From: Phycisphaerae bacterium
GTDB taxonomy: Bacteria; Planctomycetota; Phycisphaerae; UBA1845
Direction: 5' to 3'
DNA length: 46,068 nt
NCBI GenBank assembly: GCA_029260135.1
Contig: JAJDDV010000032.1
Span: forward strand, 1 to 46,068
Of this stretch, positions 18,971 to 27,494 are shown in pieces. How positions within the stretch are numbered: the stretch's first letter is position 1; each line of letters begins with the position of its first letter. The translations under genes were made by a program, and so were the position numbers. Below the pieces are notes generated by a model that was given only the letters and a program-made list of their open reading frames with translations, did no database searches and was not told where the DNA came from.

Positions 18971-20500
18971 CTATGGCTGTTGGGCCTCGAGTTCCTTAAG
19001 ACGCGCCGCAGCTGCGTGTTTCGGATCGATCCGAGCGGCCGTGCGGTATTGCTCGATCGCCTCTTCCCTGCGGCCCTGTTGCTCGAAAGCGAAGCCTAGC
19101 GAGTAGTAGGAGTTCACAAACTCGGAATCGTAATGAAGCGATTCGTTGAAGTGCCTGATGGCGCCGTCGAGATCGCCTTGTTCCGCGAGCGCGACCCCCC
19201 ATTTCCAGTGCGCATCGGCATCAAGCGCACCGAGCGACTTGGCGCGCGCGAATGCGGAGATGGCTGGTCGGAGGTATCCGCGCTGCACGAGCATGTCGGC
19301 GATCCAGGCATCGATCTTTCCGTTTTCGGGCTCCAGATCTTGTGCGGTTTGATAATGTGCATAGCCCTTGGAGAGGTCGCCGGACTTGATATAGACGGCT
19401 GAGAGTTCGAGATGTGCAGAAACGAGGCTCTCGTCCAATTGCAGGGCCTTCTTACCGTGCTTCTCCGCCTGTTGGAGATCGTCGGTCGCGCGGAAGCACG
19501 TCGCGAGGAAGGCATGGACGATCGGGTCGTCCGGCGTAGCCTTTGCACATAGGAGCAGGTCGGGAATGGCGGCCTCGAAGTTGCCCGCGCCGACGTTTCC
19601 CTTGGCCCTCGTCAGCGCCGTCGCGGAACCTCGTGCCTTGGCGCGAACGGAGTCGGCGATCGGATCCTCGACGCTGTAGACCGGTTCGAGACCGCGTGAC
19701 TCCTCCGCGAACCGCTTTGCGCGCTCGACGTCGCCCGCGCGCTCATAGGCCTGTGAAAGCGCCGCAAATACGGCACCGTCTTTGGGCTCGAGCTGGGCGG
19801 CCCGTTTGAGCTGATCGATGGCCTGGGCGATATCGCCTTTCGCCAGCAAGATCTGGCCGATGCCGCGGTACCCGAGCGAAAAGTCTGGAGCAATCTGAAC
19901 ACTTCGCTCAAAAAACTCGAGCGCCTCGTCGTTCCTCCCCTTTCGCTGGAGCGCGCTGCCCAGTCTCCACAGCCCCGGAATGTATCCCGGTCTTAGTCGG
20001 ATCGCCGCTTGGAAGCTCGCAACGCACTCGTCGCTGCCCGGCCTGGTACGATCCAGCAGCACCGCCAAGTGATAGACGTGAAAGAAGTGTTTCGGGGACA
20101 ACGCGATCGCGCGACGATAGCAGGTCTCGGCGCACTCATGGAGCCCGTGCGCATCACAGGCGACGCCAAAGGCGTCCCAGGACGCCGCCGAGTCCCTGTG
20201 CGTCAGAACGGTCTCACGCATCACCTGCAAGTAGGAGCGCACACTCGACGGCATGTCCTCCGTGATCGGATTGGGAACGGGTATGCGTGCGGAACCGGTC
20301 TCGTGCTTCGGTGCGGCCGGTGCGGCGTTGGGGTCTTGGGACGGAGGCTCCACCGCCCCCGAGAGCAACACCGCCAGGAGCACAACGACTACTCTTGGCC
20401 CAGCGACAACACCATTGGAAAAGGGGCCGCGTGGTTCGCGCCCATCCACATTTTCCGATGATCGGCTGACGCCAGACTTCTCTCGACCTTTGGGATTCAT
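18971..20500 (-). CDS. Secreted or membrane-anchored TPR-repeat protein
   Basis: A 509-residue protein. A hydrophobic stretch around residues 36-50 (VVVVLLAVLLSGAV) after a basic region looks like a signal peptide or anchor. A Pro/Ala-rich linker follows, then about ten tetratricopeptide repeats from residue 100 to the end, recognisable by W/Y-x-x-G...A...A/P spacing (for example 'WDAFGVACDAHGLHECAETCYRRAIALSP'). TPRs make a protein-protein interaction superhelix; no enzymatic domain is present. The ATG has GGAAG seven bases upstream. In Planctomycetota, TPR proteins are often paired with CRTAC1/ASPIC proteins, and a decayed CRTAC1 piece lies 80 nt upstream. It may have lost its partner. Confidence 0.85.
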   Translation of the reverse strand: MNPKGREKSGVSRSSENVDGREPRGPFSNGVVAGPRVVVVLLAVLLSGAVEPPSQDPNAAPAAPKHETGSARIPVPNPITEDMPSSVRSYLQVMRETVLTHRDSAASWDAFGVACDAHGLHECAETCYRRAIALSPKHFFHVYHLAVLLDRTRPGSDECVASFQAAIRLRPGYIPGLWRLGSALQRKGRNDEALEFFERSVQIAPDFSLGYRGIGQILLAKGDIAQAIDQLKRAAQLEPKDGAVFAALSQAYERAGDVERAKRFAEESRGLEPVYSVEDPIADSVRAKARGSATALTRAKGNVGAGNFEAAIPDLLLCAKATPDDPIVHAFLATCFRATDDLQQAEKHGKKALQLDESLVSAHLELSAVYIKSGDLSKGYAHYQTAQDLEPENGKIDAWIADMLVQRGYLRPAISAFARAKSLGALDADAHWKWGVALAEQGDLDGAIRHFNESLHYDSEFVNSYYSLGFAFEQQGRREEAIEQYRTAARIDPKHAAAARLKELEAQQP

Positions 20501-20580
20501 ATCCGACTTCCGGTACCACGAAACAACGCTACGACACGGTTGGCCTCATGACGCAGGAAGGCCTCCCGCAGACCGGTCCG

Positions 20581-20872
20581 CTATTCTACCTCAATTCGCG
20601 CAATTTGCGAGGCGCCTCCCTGTCCGAAGTGTGGATGGGGTCGCTGCTGGAGAGATAACTCCCTGGGGCGGCGCATCGTTGCGATAAACTCGCGGCGGGG
20701 TTTCGGCGCTGGACACCACGACATCGAGGTCTCCGCCGGGATCCAGATCGCCGACCGCCAGCCGCCTCGAGATTTCGACGGGGGCGGAGATGGCCCGGGC
20801 CTCGTGATCGAAGACGCCGGACGGTCCGTCGCCATCATGGAGATAGAGCAAGTTCGGCTCGGCCCATTCGTC
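20581..20872 (-). pseudogene. Remnant of a CRTAC1 (FG-GAP/ASPIC-UnbV) protein
   Basis: One frame reads 'EWAEPNLLYLHDGDG...RRLAVGDLDPGGDLDVVVSSAETPPRVYRNDAP'. This is the typical FG-GAP repeat of CRTAC1 proteins, with the Ca-binding DLDxxGDLD loop, leading into the ASPIC/UnbV domain. A second frame then continues 'RELSLQQRPHPHFGQGGASQIARIEVE' and stops, matching the ASPIC ending (HFGLG...xxIEV). A frameshift, and a loss of about 50-60 residues between the two parts, is needed to join them. The N-terminal repeats are missing and a stop precedes the fragment. It is a decayed C-terminus in the same orientation as the TPR gene. Confidence 0.75.
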
Positions 20873-21122
20873 TCAGGGGGGCGGGAGCGCGGGGCCCATG
20901 GTCAGCGACAGCCCAACAAGAATGACCCTTGCAGGCGCCACGCCAGGATGGCATGATCTTAGGGGCCTGAGTTCATCATGTTATGCGCGGAGCCATGCGT
21001 CGGCGTTCGGCACATGGGCGTCATCACGGGCGTACCTCGGTAGGTTGCGGAACGCAACTCCGCCCATGGCGCTCCTTCCGTTGGGTGAGGTCACGAGTGG
21101 AGTATCGGTCGCGATCGACGCC
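20873..21122. other. Spacer between CRTAC1 remnant and lpxD
   Basis: The lpxD frame stays open back to 20898, but the extra residues (starting 'MVSDSPTRMTLAGA') do not resemble LpxD and would make the protein about 75 residues too long. I treat this stretch as the intergenic region that should hold the lpxD promoter. No convincing -35/-10 pair stands out. Confidence 0.4.
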
Positions 21123-22166
21123 ATGTCTAACGGACCCACCATGACAGCGGCAGAACTCGCCACGCGTCTCCGGGGCGAACTGAGCGGCGCTGGGACGATT
21201 CGGATCCATGAGGTCACCACGCTCGAACTGGCGACGCCCCAGTCGCTCTCTTGGGCGGCGAACGCAGATTTCCTGCCCCGCGCCGAGGCGTCCAAGGCCG
21301 GGGTCATCCTGATCCCACGAGGCTGCAGGTTATCGGGCGAAAGAACGGTCATCCACGTGGCGGACCCGGATGCATCGGTCTGCGACGCGCTGGAACTCCT
21401 TGCCCCCCCTATCGACGTGCCGCCCGCAGGTGTTGACCCTACGGCGAGCGTTGCCACGGATGCCATCGTCGATGGTGCGTCCATCGGCGCGCACGTGACG
21501 GTTGGCGCCGGCGCGGTGATCGGGTCCGGCACACAGATTCACGCGGGAGTATGCGTGGGTGCGCAGGCGAAGCTCGGCGCGGATTGCGTGTTGTGGCCGA
21601 ACGCTGTCGTCCGTGAACGAGTGACGATCGGTGACCGCGTCGTGATTCATCTGAATGCGTCGATCGGTGCGGACGGCTTCGGTTACCTCCAGCGAGATGG
21701 ACGACATCGCAAGATTCCTCAAATCGGCACGGTCATCATCGAGGATGATGTCGAGATCGGCGCAGGAAGTGCCATCGACCGGGCACGAAGCGGTGTGACG
21801 CGTGTCGGTCGCGGAACGAAAATCGACAACCACGTTCAGATCGGGCACAACGTCCAGATCGGCGCGCATTGCATGATCGTCGCGCAGTGCGGTATTGGCG
21901 GATCGGCCACGTTAGGCGACTTCGTGGTTCTGGGCGGCCAAGTGGCTATTGTCGATCACTGCCGTGTTGGGGACGGCGTTCAGGTGGCTGCCAAGTCTAT
22001 GGTAACGAACGATATTCCTGCGGGCAGCGTCGTTCGCGGAAACCCGGCGACGGACCATCGGCGGTTTGCCCGCGAGCAGGCGGCCGTACGAAAACTGCCG
22101 GAGTGGCTCAAGCGAGTTCGAGCCGTCATCCGGCGGGTGAATCGCCAGGAAGAGAATGAGTCTTGA
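21123..22166 (+). CDS. lpxD: UDP-3-O-(3-hydroxyacyl)glucosamine N-acyltransferase
   Basis: From the ATG at 21123 the product is 347 residues, close to the 341 of E. coli LpxD; another ATG at 21141 is possible. Residues 1-100 form the uridine-binding domain ('MTAAELATRLRGELSG...SLSWAANADF'). They are followed by about ten left-handed beta-helix hexapeptide repeats ('VDPTASVATDAIVDGASIGAHV' onward). 'NHVQIGHNVQIGAHCMI' carries the catalytic His, and the C-terminal helix is present. The enzyme adds the N-linked hydroxyacyl chain in lipid A synthesis, so the organism is probably diderm with lipid A or a related lipid. The usual neighbours (lpxA, fabZ, lpxB) are absent here. Confidence 0.93.
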   Translation: MSNGPTMTAAELATRLRGELSGAGTIRIHEVTTLELATPQSLSWAANADFLPRAEASKAGVILIPRGCRLSGERTVIHVADPDASVCDALELLAPPIDVPPAGVDPTASVATDAIVDGASIGAHVTVGAGAVIGSGTQIHAGVCVGAQAKLGADCVLWPNAVVRERVTIGDRVVIHLNASIGADGFGYLQRDGRHRKIPQIGTVIIEDDVEIGAGSAIDRARSGVTRVGRGTKIDNHVQIGHNVQIGAHCMIVAQCGIGGSATLGDFVVLGGQVAIVDHCRVGDGVQVAAKSMVTNDIPAGSVVRGNPATDHRRFAREQAAVRKLPEWLKRVRAVIRRVNRQEENES

Positions 22167-22383
22167 GTTTTCGGAGAATGGCGGCCGAGGCAGCAATCGG
22201 TTGCTCTCTGTCCGATAGCCCCTTCTTTCCGACTGCCACTGTCGACGGCACGACCACGTCCTTCCGCCGCGTCCAGTGCCAGCCCCGACATTATCACTCC
22301 TGCGGCCCGCTTTGGGCATCCGGGAAAAGAAAGCCATTTGTGTCAACCGCGCGGGTCCTTCGGATATCGTAGATTAGGTGGCA

Positions 22384-22496
22384 GTCAATCCGGTGGGCAA
22401 ACCATTCGCGAGAATGGGACGCAAAGCGTTGAATTCGCCGCGTGGCGGATTGTCGCGCTGCACAACCGGCATTCGCGATGCCGTTGGAGGGTTGAC
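22384..22496 (+). promoter_or_regulatory. c-di-GMP-I (GEMM)-like riboswitch, copy 1
   Basis: The diagnostic GEMM core is present: GGGCAAACC at 22395-22403, a CCATTC/GAATGG stem (22402-22407 with 22412-22417) closed by a GCGA GNRA tetraloop, then GGGACGCAAAGC at 22416-22427. A second arm AATTCGCC-GCGT-GGCGGATT follows, then a hairpin with CAAC/GTTG ends and a GGCAT/ATGCC core (22463-22486). The outer helix P1 pairs GTCAATCC (22384-22391) with GGGTTGAC (22489-22496) through one wobble. The element lies 105 nt before the ATG of the vWA secreted protein. GEMM RNAs bind c-di-GMP (some variants cGAMP). The middle arm and the receptor side differ from the Vibrio Vc2 type. Confidence 0.85.
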
Positions 22497-22601
22497 CGAT
22501 GGAGCTGCACGTCTTTTCAGCGTACCCAGGGCGCCGCCTTGCGCGCCGATCCAACCCAGCGTCCACCCAAGTCCGTCTGCATCACAAAGGAGGAGCGAGA
22601 G

Positions 22602-24551
22602 ATGAAGCGCAACACAGGGGTACCAGACGATCCACGGCGTCGAGGCGCGGTGGCTGCGATGGTTGTCGTCATGATGATGACGATCGTCGGGTTTGCCGCC
22701 ATCACGGTCGACGTCGGGATGATGTACAACGCAAGGGGTGATCTTCAGCGAACGGCCGACGCGGCGGCGTTGGCGGCCGCGGCACTCCTGGGAGACTATG
22801 GTTCTCCGGAACACCCCGTCGATGCGAAGGCGGTTGCGACGGCCGAGGCTCGCCGGTATGTCGCCAAGAACGCCGTACTCGGCCGATTGCTTCAACTCAA
22901 TACGAGCAGTTCGGATCCCGCCCAGCGGGACGTCATCTTCGGACGAGCGATCTTCGACAGCGCCATGAACGCGTTCTCGTTCACCCCGACGGAGGTCATG
23001 CCCAACGCCGTTAAGGTGCGCGTGCGCATGACGAATGATTCGCCCAACGGCGCACTGCCGCTGATGTTCGCGTCGGTTTATGGCAACGCGGCATCCGAGG
23101 TGTCGGCGTCCGCCGTTGCGATGATGCTACCGCGAGACATCGTCGTCGTCGCCGACCTGTCGGGCTCGACCGCATGGGACAGCCAGTTGCGACACTACGC
23201 GTTGAACGGTACCGAGATCAATCTGTTCGACGTTTGGGCGGCGTTTCCGATCCAGAAAGGGAACGCCGGGGTTGGCAACGGACCGGACCCGCCACCTCCG
23301 GGAAACCCGCACAGCGAGAACGACCAGCCCGGCACCGGTCCGGGAAGCCCGGCCAACCAGGGCGGAAATCCCAATCCTGGTGCGGCCCCGTTTAACGGGA
23401 GCGGCGCTCACGGCCCGCGATGGGGTTGGCTGACCGGGTACGGCGATGACCTCTATCCACAGGGTTCGTACACACCGTCCGGCGACGTCGGACTCTACGA
23501 GATTCCGAGGTATCAACAGACCACGGATGCGGACGTTCTCGAGAATCTGATCCAAGCGGGGTATTCCGCGGACGAACTGGCGGCGCTGACCAGTCCGGCG
23601 TATGACCGTGATTACACATCGTACATCAACCGGACCAAGGTGATGCTCGGCCTTTCCGGATGGCGGAGCAAGCTGCCCAACAGCAAGTTCACGGGAGGTC
23701 CGGGCAACGCCGACGACCAGGTGGACAAGAAGGAGCTCTGGCAGGAAGTGGCGTACCCGTTCGACGTCGGGTCGTGGGAGGCGTTTGTCAATTATGTCGC
23801 GCGGTCCAGCAGCCCGATGAACACGTCGGCGGGGAACTTCCGTTATCAGTTCGGCATCAAGACCTTCGTCGATTATGTGACGGTCAAAGCGGCAGCGCAC
23901 AGCGAGACGCCCGAATTGGCCGCGACACCACTTCAGCCGTTACAGGCCATTAAGGATGCGGTCGGACACATGGTCGATCGACTCCAGGAATACCAGACCG
24001 GCGATCAGCTGGCGCTAGCGGTGTATGCCACGGACGCGCGGCTCGAAACGCCACTGTCGCCGGTGTACGATTTCAACACCGGTCTTGCCGATCGCGCGGT
24101 GGCCGATCGCCTCGCGGCGATGCAGCCGGCCTACTATCACACGCCGGTGGCGTACACAAACATCGATGCGGGGCTCGAACAGGCTGTCCTCGAGCTTCAG
24201 AGTCCGCGTGTTCGCGGCGCCGCACGGAAGGTCATCATCCTGATGACGGACGGCAAGGCGAACTACTACAACGACTTGTCGGGGCAGGCGACGCGCGACA
24301 GTGCGAGTCCGGATTATCCGACGGCGAAATCGCACGCGCGGGCGATGGCCCAGGCTGCGGCGGATCAGGGTATTCAGGTCTTTACGGTCAGCGTCGGAGG
24401 GAGCGCGGATACGTCGCTCATGCAGGAGATCGCGGACATCGCGGGCGGATACTCGATGCACGCCGGCGGATCGGTGGAGGACTACAGTGCGACGCTCGAC
24501 CAGATCTTCAAGACGCTTGGAGGACTTCGACCGGTCGAATTGATTCAGTAG
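22602..24551 (+). CDS. TadE/TadG-like secreted protein with von Willebrand A domain
   Basis: ATG at 22602 with a strong AAAGGAGGAG (22586-22595) six bases upstream. The 649-residue protein begins with a basic leader and one helix ('AAMVVVMMMTIVGFAAITVDVGMMYNARGDLQRTADAAALAAA'), the Tad_N/DUF2134 signature of TadE/G-like pilus-associated proteins. A vWA domain follows with a complete MIDAS: DLSGS from D185, T519 in 'YTNID' and D550 in 'LMTDGK'. D185 and T519 are about 334 residues apart, far more than the usual ~70, because of an insert with a Gly/Pro/Asn-rich linker. A GEMM-like riboswitch lies in its leader, implying c-di-GMP control. Likely surface-exposed and adhesive. Confidence 0.88.
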   Translation: MKRNTGVPDDPRRRGAVAAMVVVMMMTIVGFAAITVDVGMMYNARGDLQRTADAAALAAAALLGDYGSPEHPVDAKAVATAEARRYVAKNAVLGRLLQLNTSSSDPAQRDVIFGRAIFDSAMNAFSFTPTEVMPNAVKVRVRMTNDSPNGALPLMFASVYGNAASEVSASAVAMMLPRDIVVVADLSGSTAWDSQLRHYALNGTEINLFDVWAAFPIQKGNAGVGNGPDPPPPGNPHSENDQPGTGPGSPANQGGNPNPGAAPFNGSGAHGPRWGWLTGYGDDLYPQGSYTPSGDVGLYEIPRYQQTTDADVLENLIQAGYSADELAALTSPAYDRDYTSYINRTKVMLGLSGWRSKLPNSKFTGGPGNADDQVDKKELWQEVAYPFDVGSWEAFVNYVARSSSPMNTSAGNFRYQFGIKTFVDYVTVKAAAHSETPELAATPLQPLQAIKDAVGHMVDRLQEYQTGDQLALAVYATDARLETPLSPVYDFNTGLADRAVADRLAAMQPAYYHTPVAYTNIDAGLEQAVLELQSPRVRGAARKVIILMTDGKANYYNDLSGQATRDSASPDYPTAKSHARAMAQAAADQGIQVFTVSVGGSADTSLMQEIADIAGGYSMHAGGSVEDYSATLDQIFKTLGGLRPVELIQ

Positions 24552-24587
24552 AGGATTCGCCGATTCCCCCGAGGGGGTCGGCAACCG

Positions 24588-24621
24588 ATGGGCCGCGTTT
24601 CCGGAGGGGAGCGCGGCCCAT
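24588..24621 (+). terminator. Hairpin between convergent genes, possible bidirectional terminator
   Basis: ATGGGCCGCG (24588-24597) pairs perfectly with CGCGGCCCAT (24612-24621) around a 14-base loop, just after the vWA protein stop and before the convergent P-loop gene stop. There is no U-tract on either side, so intrinsic termination is doubtful. A second CCCCC-GA-GGGGG repeat lies just upstream. Confidence 0.45.
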
Positions 24622-24643
24622 TCGATGCGCCGGTGCGGAGTCT

Positions 24644-25459
24644 TCAGCGACCGGACTGACACATCGGCGCTAGCGCCTTGAGCAGACTTTTTCGCACCTT
24701 GCCGTCGCCGTCTTGCGGATCGCAGAGAAACAGCTCACTGGTTCGGTGCGTGAGTCCGCGCACGCGGTCCAGCAAACACTCGATGCGGCGCAGGCACTCG
24801 GCGGTCTGTGGACCTCGCTCGCCGACGCCGGAATTGACGACGATGATGTCGCTTTCCACCAGACCGTGATAGGGCGGCTGAAGCGTAATACGCGTTGCCA
24901 GCTCATCGCCAAGGGGCGAGTGCAGAAAACCGCGAAGCTGCGTATCCGTTAGATCCGGGCGCACCTCCGAAGGGTCGGCGTCTTCCTGCTCACACTCGGT
25001 AAAGAGCCCGAAAATCTCCGATGCGAAGGCGGCCGTGTCGTCGAGTACGTTTTGAAGTTCCGTCGCGGCGCGGCGCGCCTGCCGAAAAACGGCATCGATG
25101 CGCGGTGGCAGCGGCATGATGAAGACCCGATGATCGTACGGATAGGCATGCCGCAAGGACGGGTCCGCGTCCGCCTCGATCACGACCGAACCGTATCGAT
25201 CCTTCTGATGGATTCCCGCCAGCGTCTGCGGGAGGATTTCGAAGATGTGCTCGTCGTCGTATTCAAGCCAGCGCGCACTGGCGACGCCGCACTGCTGGGG
25301 AGGCGGGTCGCCGGCGTCCGGTCGACGCTTTCCGGATCCCGTACCCACAAGCCGGATATAGTGCGGCTCGGTCCTCCAAAGCTGCCGGATCATGGTATCG
25401 ATCAGCGTGCTCTTTCCGGACCTTCGCGGACCGCTCACAAACGTAATAGACAATCCCAT
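24644..25459 (-). CDS. P-loop NTPase of unknown function
   Basis: From the ATG at 25459 the product is 271 residues and starts 'MGLSITFVSGPRRSGKSTLIDTMIRQL', a Walker A motif (GPRRSGKST) at the very N-terminus; an upstream ATG at 25531 would add 24 non-conserved residues. 'YGSVVIEADADPSLRH' may supply the Walker B acidic residues, and 'DIIVVNSG' resembles the guanine-specificity strand region of G3E/MobB-type proteins. The overall layout recalls MobB/HypB-like small nucleotidases, but I cannot assign a family. It is the last gene of the larC - coiled-coil - NTPase minus-strand group. Confidence 0.65.
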   Translation of the reverse strand: MGLSITFVSGPRRSGKSTLIDTMIRQLWRTEPHYIRLVGTGSGKRRPDAGDPPPQQCGVASARWLEYDDEHIFEILPQTLAGIHQKDRYGSVVIEADADPSLRHAYPYDHRVFIMPLPPRIDAVFRQARRAATELQNVLDDTAAFASEIFGLFTECEQEDADPSEVRPDLTDTQLRGFLHSPLGDELATRITLQPPYHGLVESDIIVVNSGVGERGPQTAECLRRIECLLDRVRGLTHRTSELFLCDPQDGDGKVRKSLLKALAPMCQSGR

Positions 25460-25569
25460 CGACGCATTACCACGCTTTGGCGGAGAGCGACCCGAAGCCC
25501 CGTTGCACCGCTCCGCTTCCCTTGCGATCATAGGCAGGCTAGGTAACGTTGGCTACGTGGCCGCCCAAT

Positions 25570-26094
25570 TCAGTGATTCTGCGAATCTCGCAGTGCCAGC
25601 ACCAGCTCTACTTCGCCCGGCGTCTTGCCCACTTCCCTCGCAATCTCGATCATGGATCGCCCCTCCTTGGCGAGTTCGAGAATGACCGAGTGCTTCGAGC
25701 CGGTGGTTCTCGACGTCGGTGACGGCGTAGGCAGCGGTGGCCTCGCTGAGGCGTCGCCGCACGCCGTATCCTCGGAATCCTTACTGCTGTCAAGGGCCGT
25801 ACGTAGTCGTGACAACTTCTCGATTCGCGCGTCGGCGTCGCGCAGCAGGGTCTCGATCTTCGCGAGCTTCGTGTCAATGCGCCCGTGAATCTGCCGTGAG
25901 AGTTGATCCAGCTCCAACATGACCTGTTCGAGATCGCGTGCAGCTCTTCGTGGTTCGACAGACGTGTCCCACTTTCGGCGCGCGGACGGCTGATCGAGTG
26001 CTTTGGACTCACGAATGCGCCGCCGCGTGGACAGCATCACGGCCGTAAGGCACACGACCGCCAGTACGAGCATGACTACTTGGCTTGTCGTCAT
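25570..26094 (-). CDS. Membrane-anchored coiled-coil protein with C-terminal HTH-like segment (DUF6115-like)
   Basis: A 174-residue protein. Residues about 5-22 (VVMLVLAVVCLTAVMLS) form an N-terminal helix. Residues 50-100 are heptad-rich and charged (LEQVMLELDQLSRQIHGRIDTKLAKIETLLRDADARIEKL), predicting a coiled coil. A Pro/Ser/Thr-rich linker precedes 'ILELAKEGRSMIEIAREVGKTPGEVELVLALR', a short helix-turn-helix-like unit seen at the C-terminus of DUF6115-type proteins, often near flagellar or motility genes. Role unknown; the small HTH may recognise a protein rather than DNA. It lies 48 nt after larC. Confidence 0.7.
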   Translation of the reverse strand: MTTSQVVMLVLAVVCLTAVMLSTRRRIRESKALDQPSARRKWDTSVEPRRAARDLEQVMLELDQLSRQIHGRIDTKLAKIETLLRDADARIEKLSRLRTALDSSKDSEDTACGDASARPPLPTPSPTSRTTGSKHSVILELAKEGRSMIEIAREVGKTPGEVELVLALRDSQNH

Positions 26095-26142
26095 CCCTGC
26101 ACCACCGTCCTTGGTAGGTGTCCGACGCTACATCGCAGCGCG

Positions 26143-27321
26143 CTAGCTTTCAGGTGCGGTCCGCCACGCCGAATCTGCAGCCGCCATGACCACGCGCAGC
26201 GAAACGCCGTTTCGCGCAGCAGCTTCCTTGCAGTCTTCAAATTCCGGACTCGCCGTCTCAGCGCCCTCTCTGACGCCGACCTTCATTCGGATTTCGCCGA
26301 AGTCCGTGCTTACAACCTCGAAACGGCGCCGCATCTTGACCCGCTGTGCCCGATGACGACGGATTCCGAAGGTCGTCGTCTCGGCAAAGAGGATACGTTC
26401 CATCGCGCGCTGCCGACTATGCTCACAGAGAACGGTGAGCAGAACACCGCTTCGCGACTTCTTCATGTGTATCGGCACGAGGTAGACGTCCAGTGCACCC
26501 TCGTCCAGAAGACGCGCCATGCAGTGCCCAATCAGCTCGGGGGACGCGTCGTCCAGATTTGTCTCCAGAACGACGATTTCGTCCACATCGCCACGGTGAT
26601 CCGCTTCGCCGATCAGCACGCGAAGGACGTTGGGCGTAGAGCGCCCCTCCCGGCTGCCCGCACCGTAGCCAACGCTTTGGATCGTCATCGACGGAGCCGC
26701 CCCGAAGTCCTCCGCGACCGTCGTCAGCACGGCAGCGGCCGTCGGGGTCGTCAGCTCGCCGATCTCTTCCGTGCGGGCCAGCGGAACGCCCTGGAGAAGC
26801 TCGACCGTTGCCGGCGCGGGGACCGGGAGCACGCCATGCGCACAGGTAACGGTCCCTGATCCCACGGCGATCGGCGAGCAAGCAACGCGCTCTATCTCGA
26901 GCAACTCGAAACAAATCACAGCCCCGACGATGTCCAGTATGGCGTCGACGGCGCCGACCTCATGAAAATGGACCCGGTCTACGGCGGTGCCGTGGACTGT
27001 GGCCTCCGCCTGTGCCAACCGGCGGAAAATACTCCCGGCTCTGGCCTTGGTCGGGGCACTCAATGAGGAGCCGTCGATCATCGCCAGGACATCCGGCAGA
27101 TGCCGGTGCGGCGCCAGCTGGGAGTTGTCCAGATGGACGGAAAACCGAGTCGCGGCGAAGCCCTGCTTAGTGACCGGTGTTATTGCGAGTTCGTATCCGC
27201 TGAGGTCCAGTGATCCCAGAGAGTCGCGCAGCCTGTGCGGATCGACCCCGGCGTCGATCAGAGAGGCGACGATCATATCGCCGCCCGCGCCACTGAAGCA
27301 ATCGAAGTAAGCGATCTTCAT
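26143..27321 (-). CDS. larC: Nickel-pincer cofactor biosynthesis protein LarC
   Basis: Start at the ATG at 27321, giving 'MKIAYFDCFSGAGGDMIVASLIDAG', the invariant LarC N-terminus; a longer frame adds only a non-conserved tail. The 392-residue product continues with 'VHFHEVGAVDAILDIVGA' (the HEVG-x-x-DxIxD motif), 'PVPAPATVELLQGVP' and 'GYGAGSR', then the C-terminal part 'DEIVVLETNLDDASPE...HMKKSRSGVLLTVLC'. LarC is a CTP-dependent nickel cyclometallase that inserts Ni into the pincer nucleotide of lactate racemase-type enzymes. Here LarC1 and LarC2 are one open frame, unlike in Lactobacillus where a programmed frameshift joins them. larA, larB and larE are not in the window. Confidence 0.93.
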   Translation of the reverse strand: MKIAYFDCFSGAGGDMIVASLIDAGVDPHRLRDSLGSLDLSGYELAITPVTKQGFAATRFSVHLDNSQLAPHRHLPDVLAMIDGSSLSAPTKARAGSIFRRLAQAEATVHGTAVDRVHFHEVGAVDAILDIVGAVICFELLEIERVACSPIAVGSGTVTCAHGVLPVPAPATVELLQGVPLARTEEIGELTTPTAAAVLTTVAEDFGAAPSMTIQSVGYGAGSREGRSTPNVLRVLIGEADHRGDVDEIVVLETNLDDASPELIGHCMARLLDEGALDVYLVPIHMKKSRSGVLLTVLCEHSRQRAMERILFAETTTFGIRRHRAQRVKMRRRFEVVSTDFGEIRMKVGVREGAETASPEFEDCKEAAARNGVSLRVVMAAADSAWRTAPES

Positions 27322-27494
27322 TGCGGTAAACCAGGTATCACAGTTGTCCGGTTTCCGCAAATGCAGGTCGCGGGATTCAAGCAGAGTCCGGCTTCTCGGT
27401 CGGCGCGCACGCTCCTCTCGCCACCCCGATCGCCTGTCGGCCGAACGCAGATTTGTACTGGGCGGTGCGCGTCGCCCGGCGCGTCGAGATCCGG

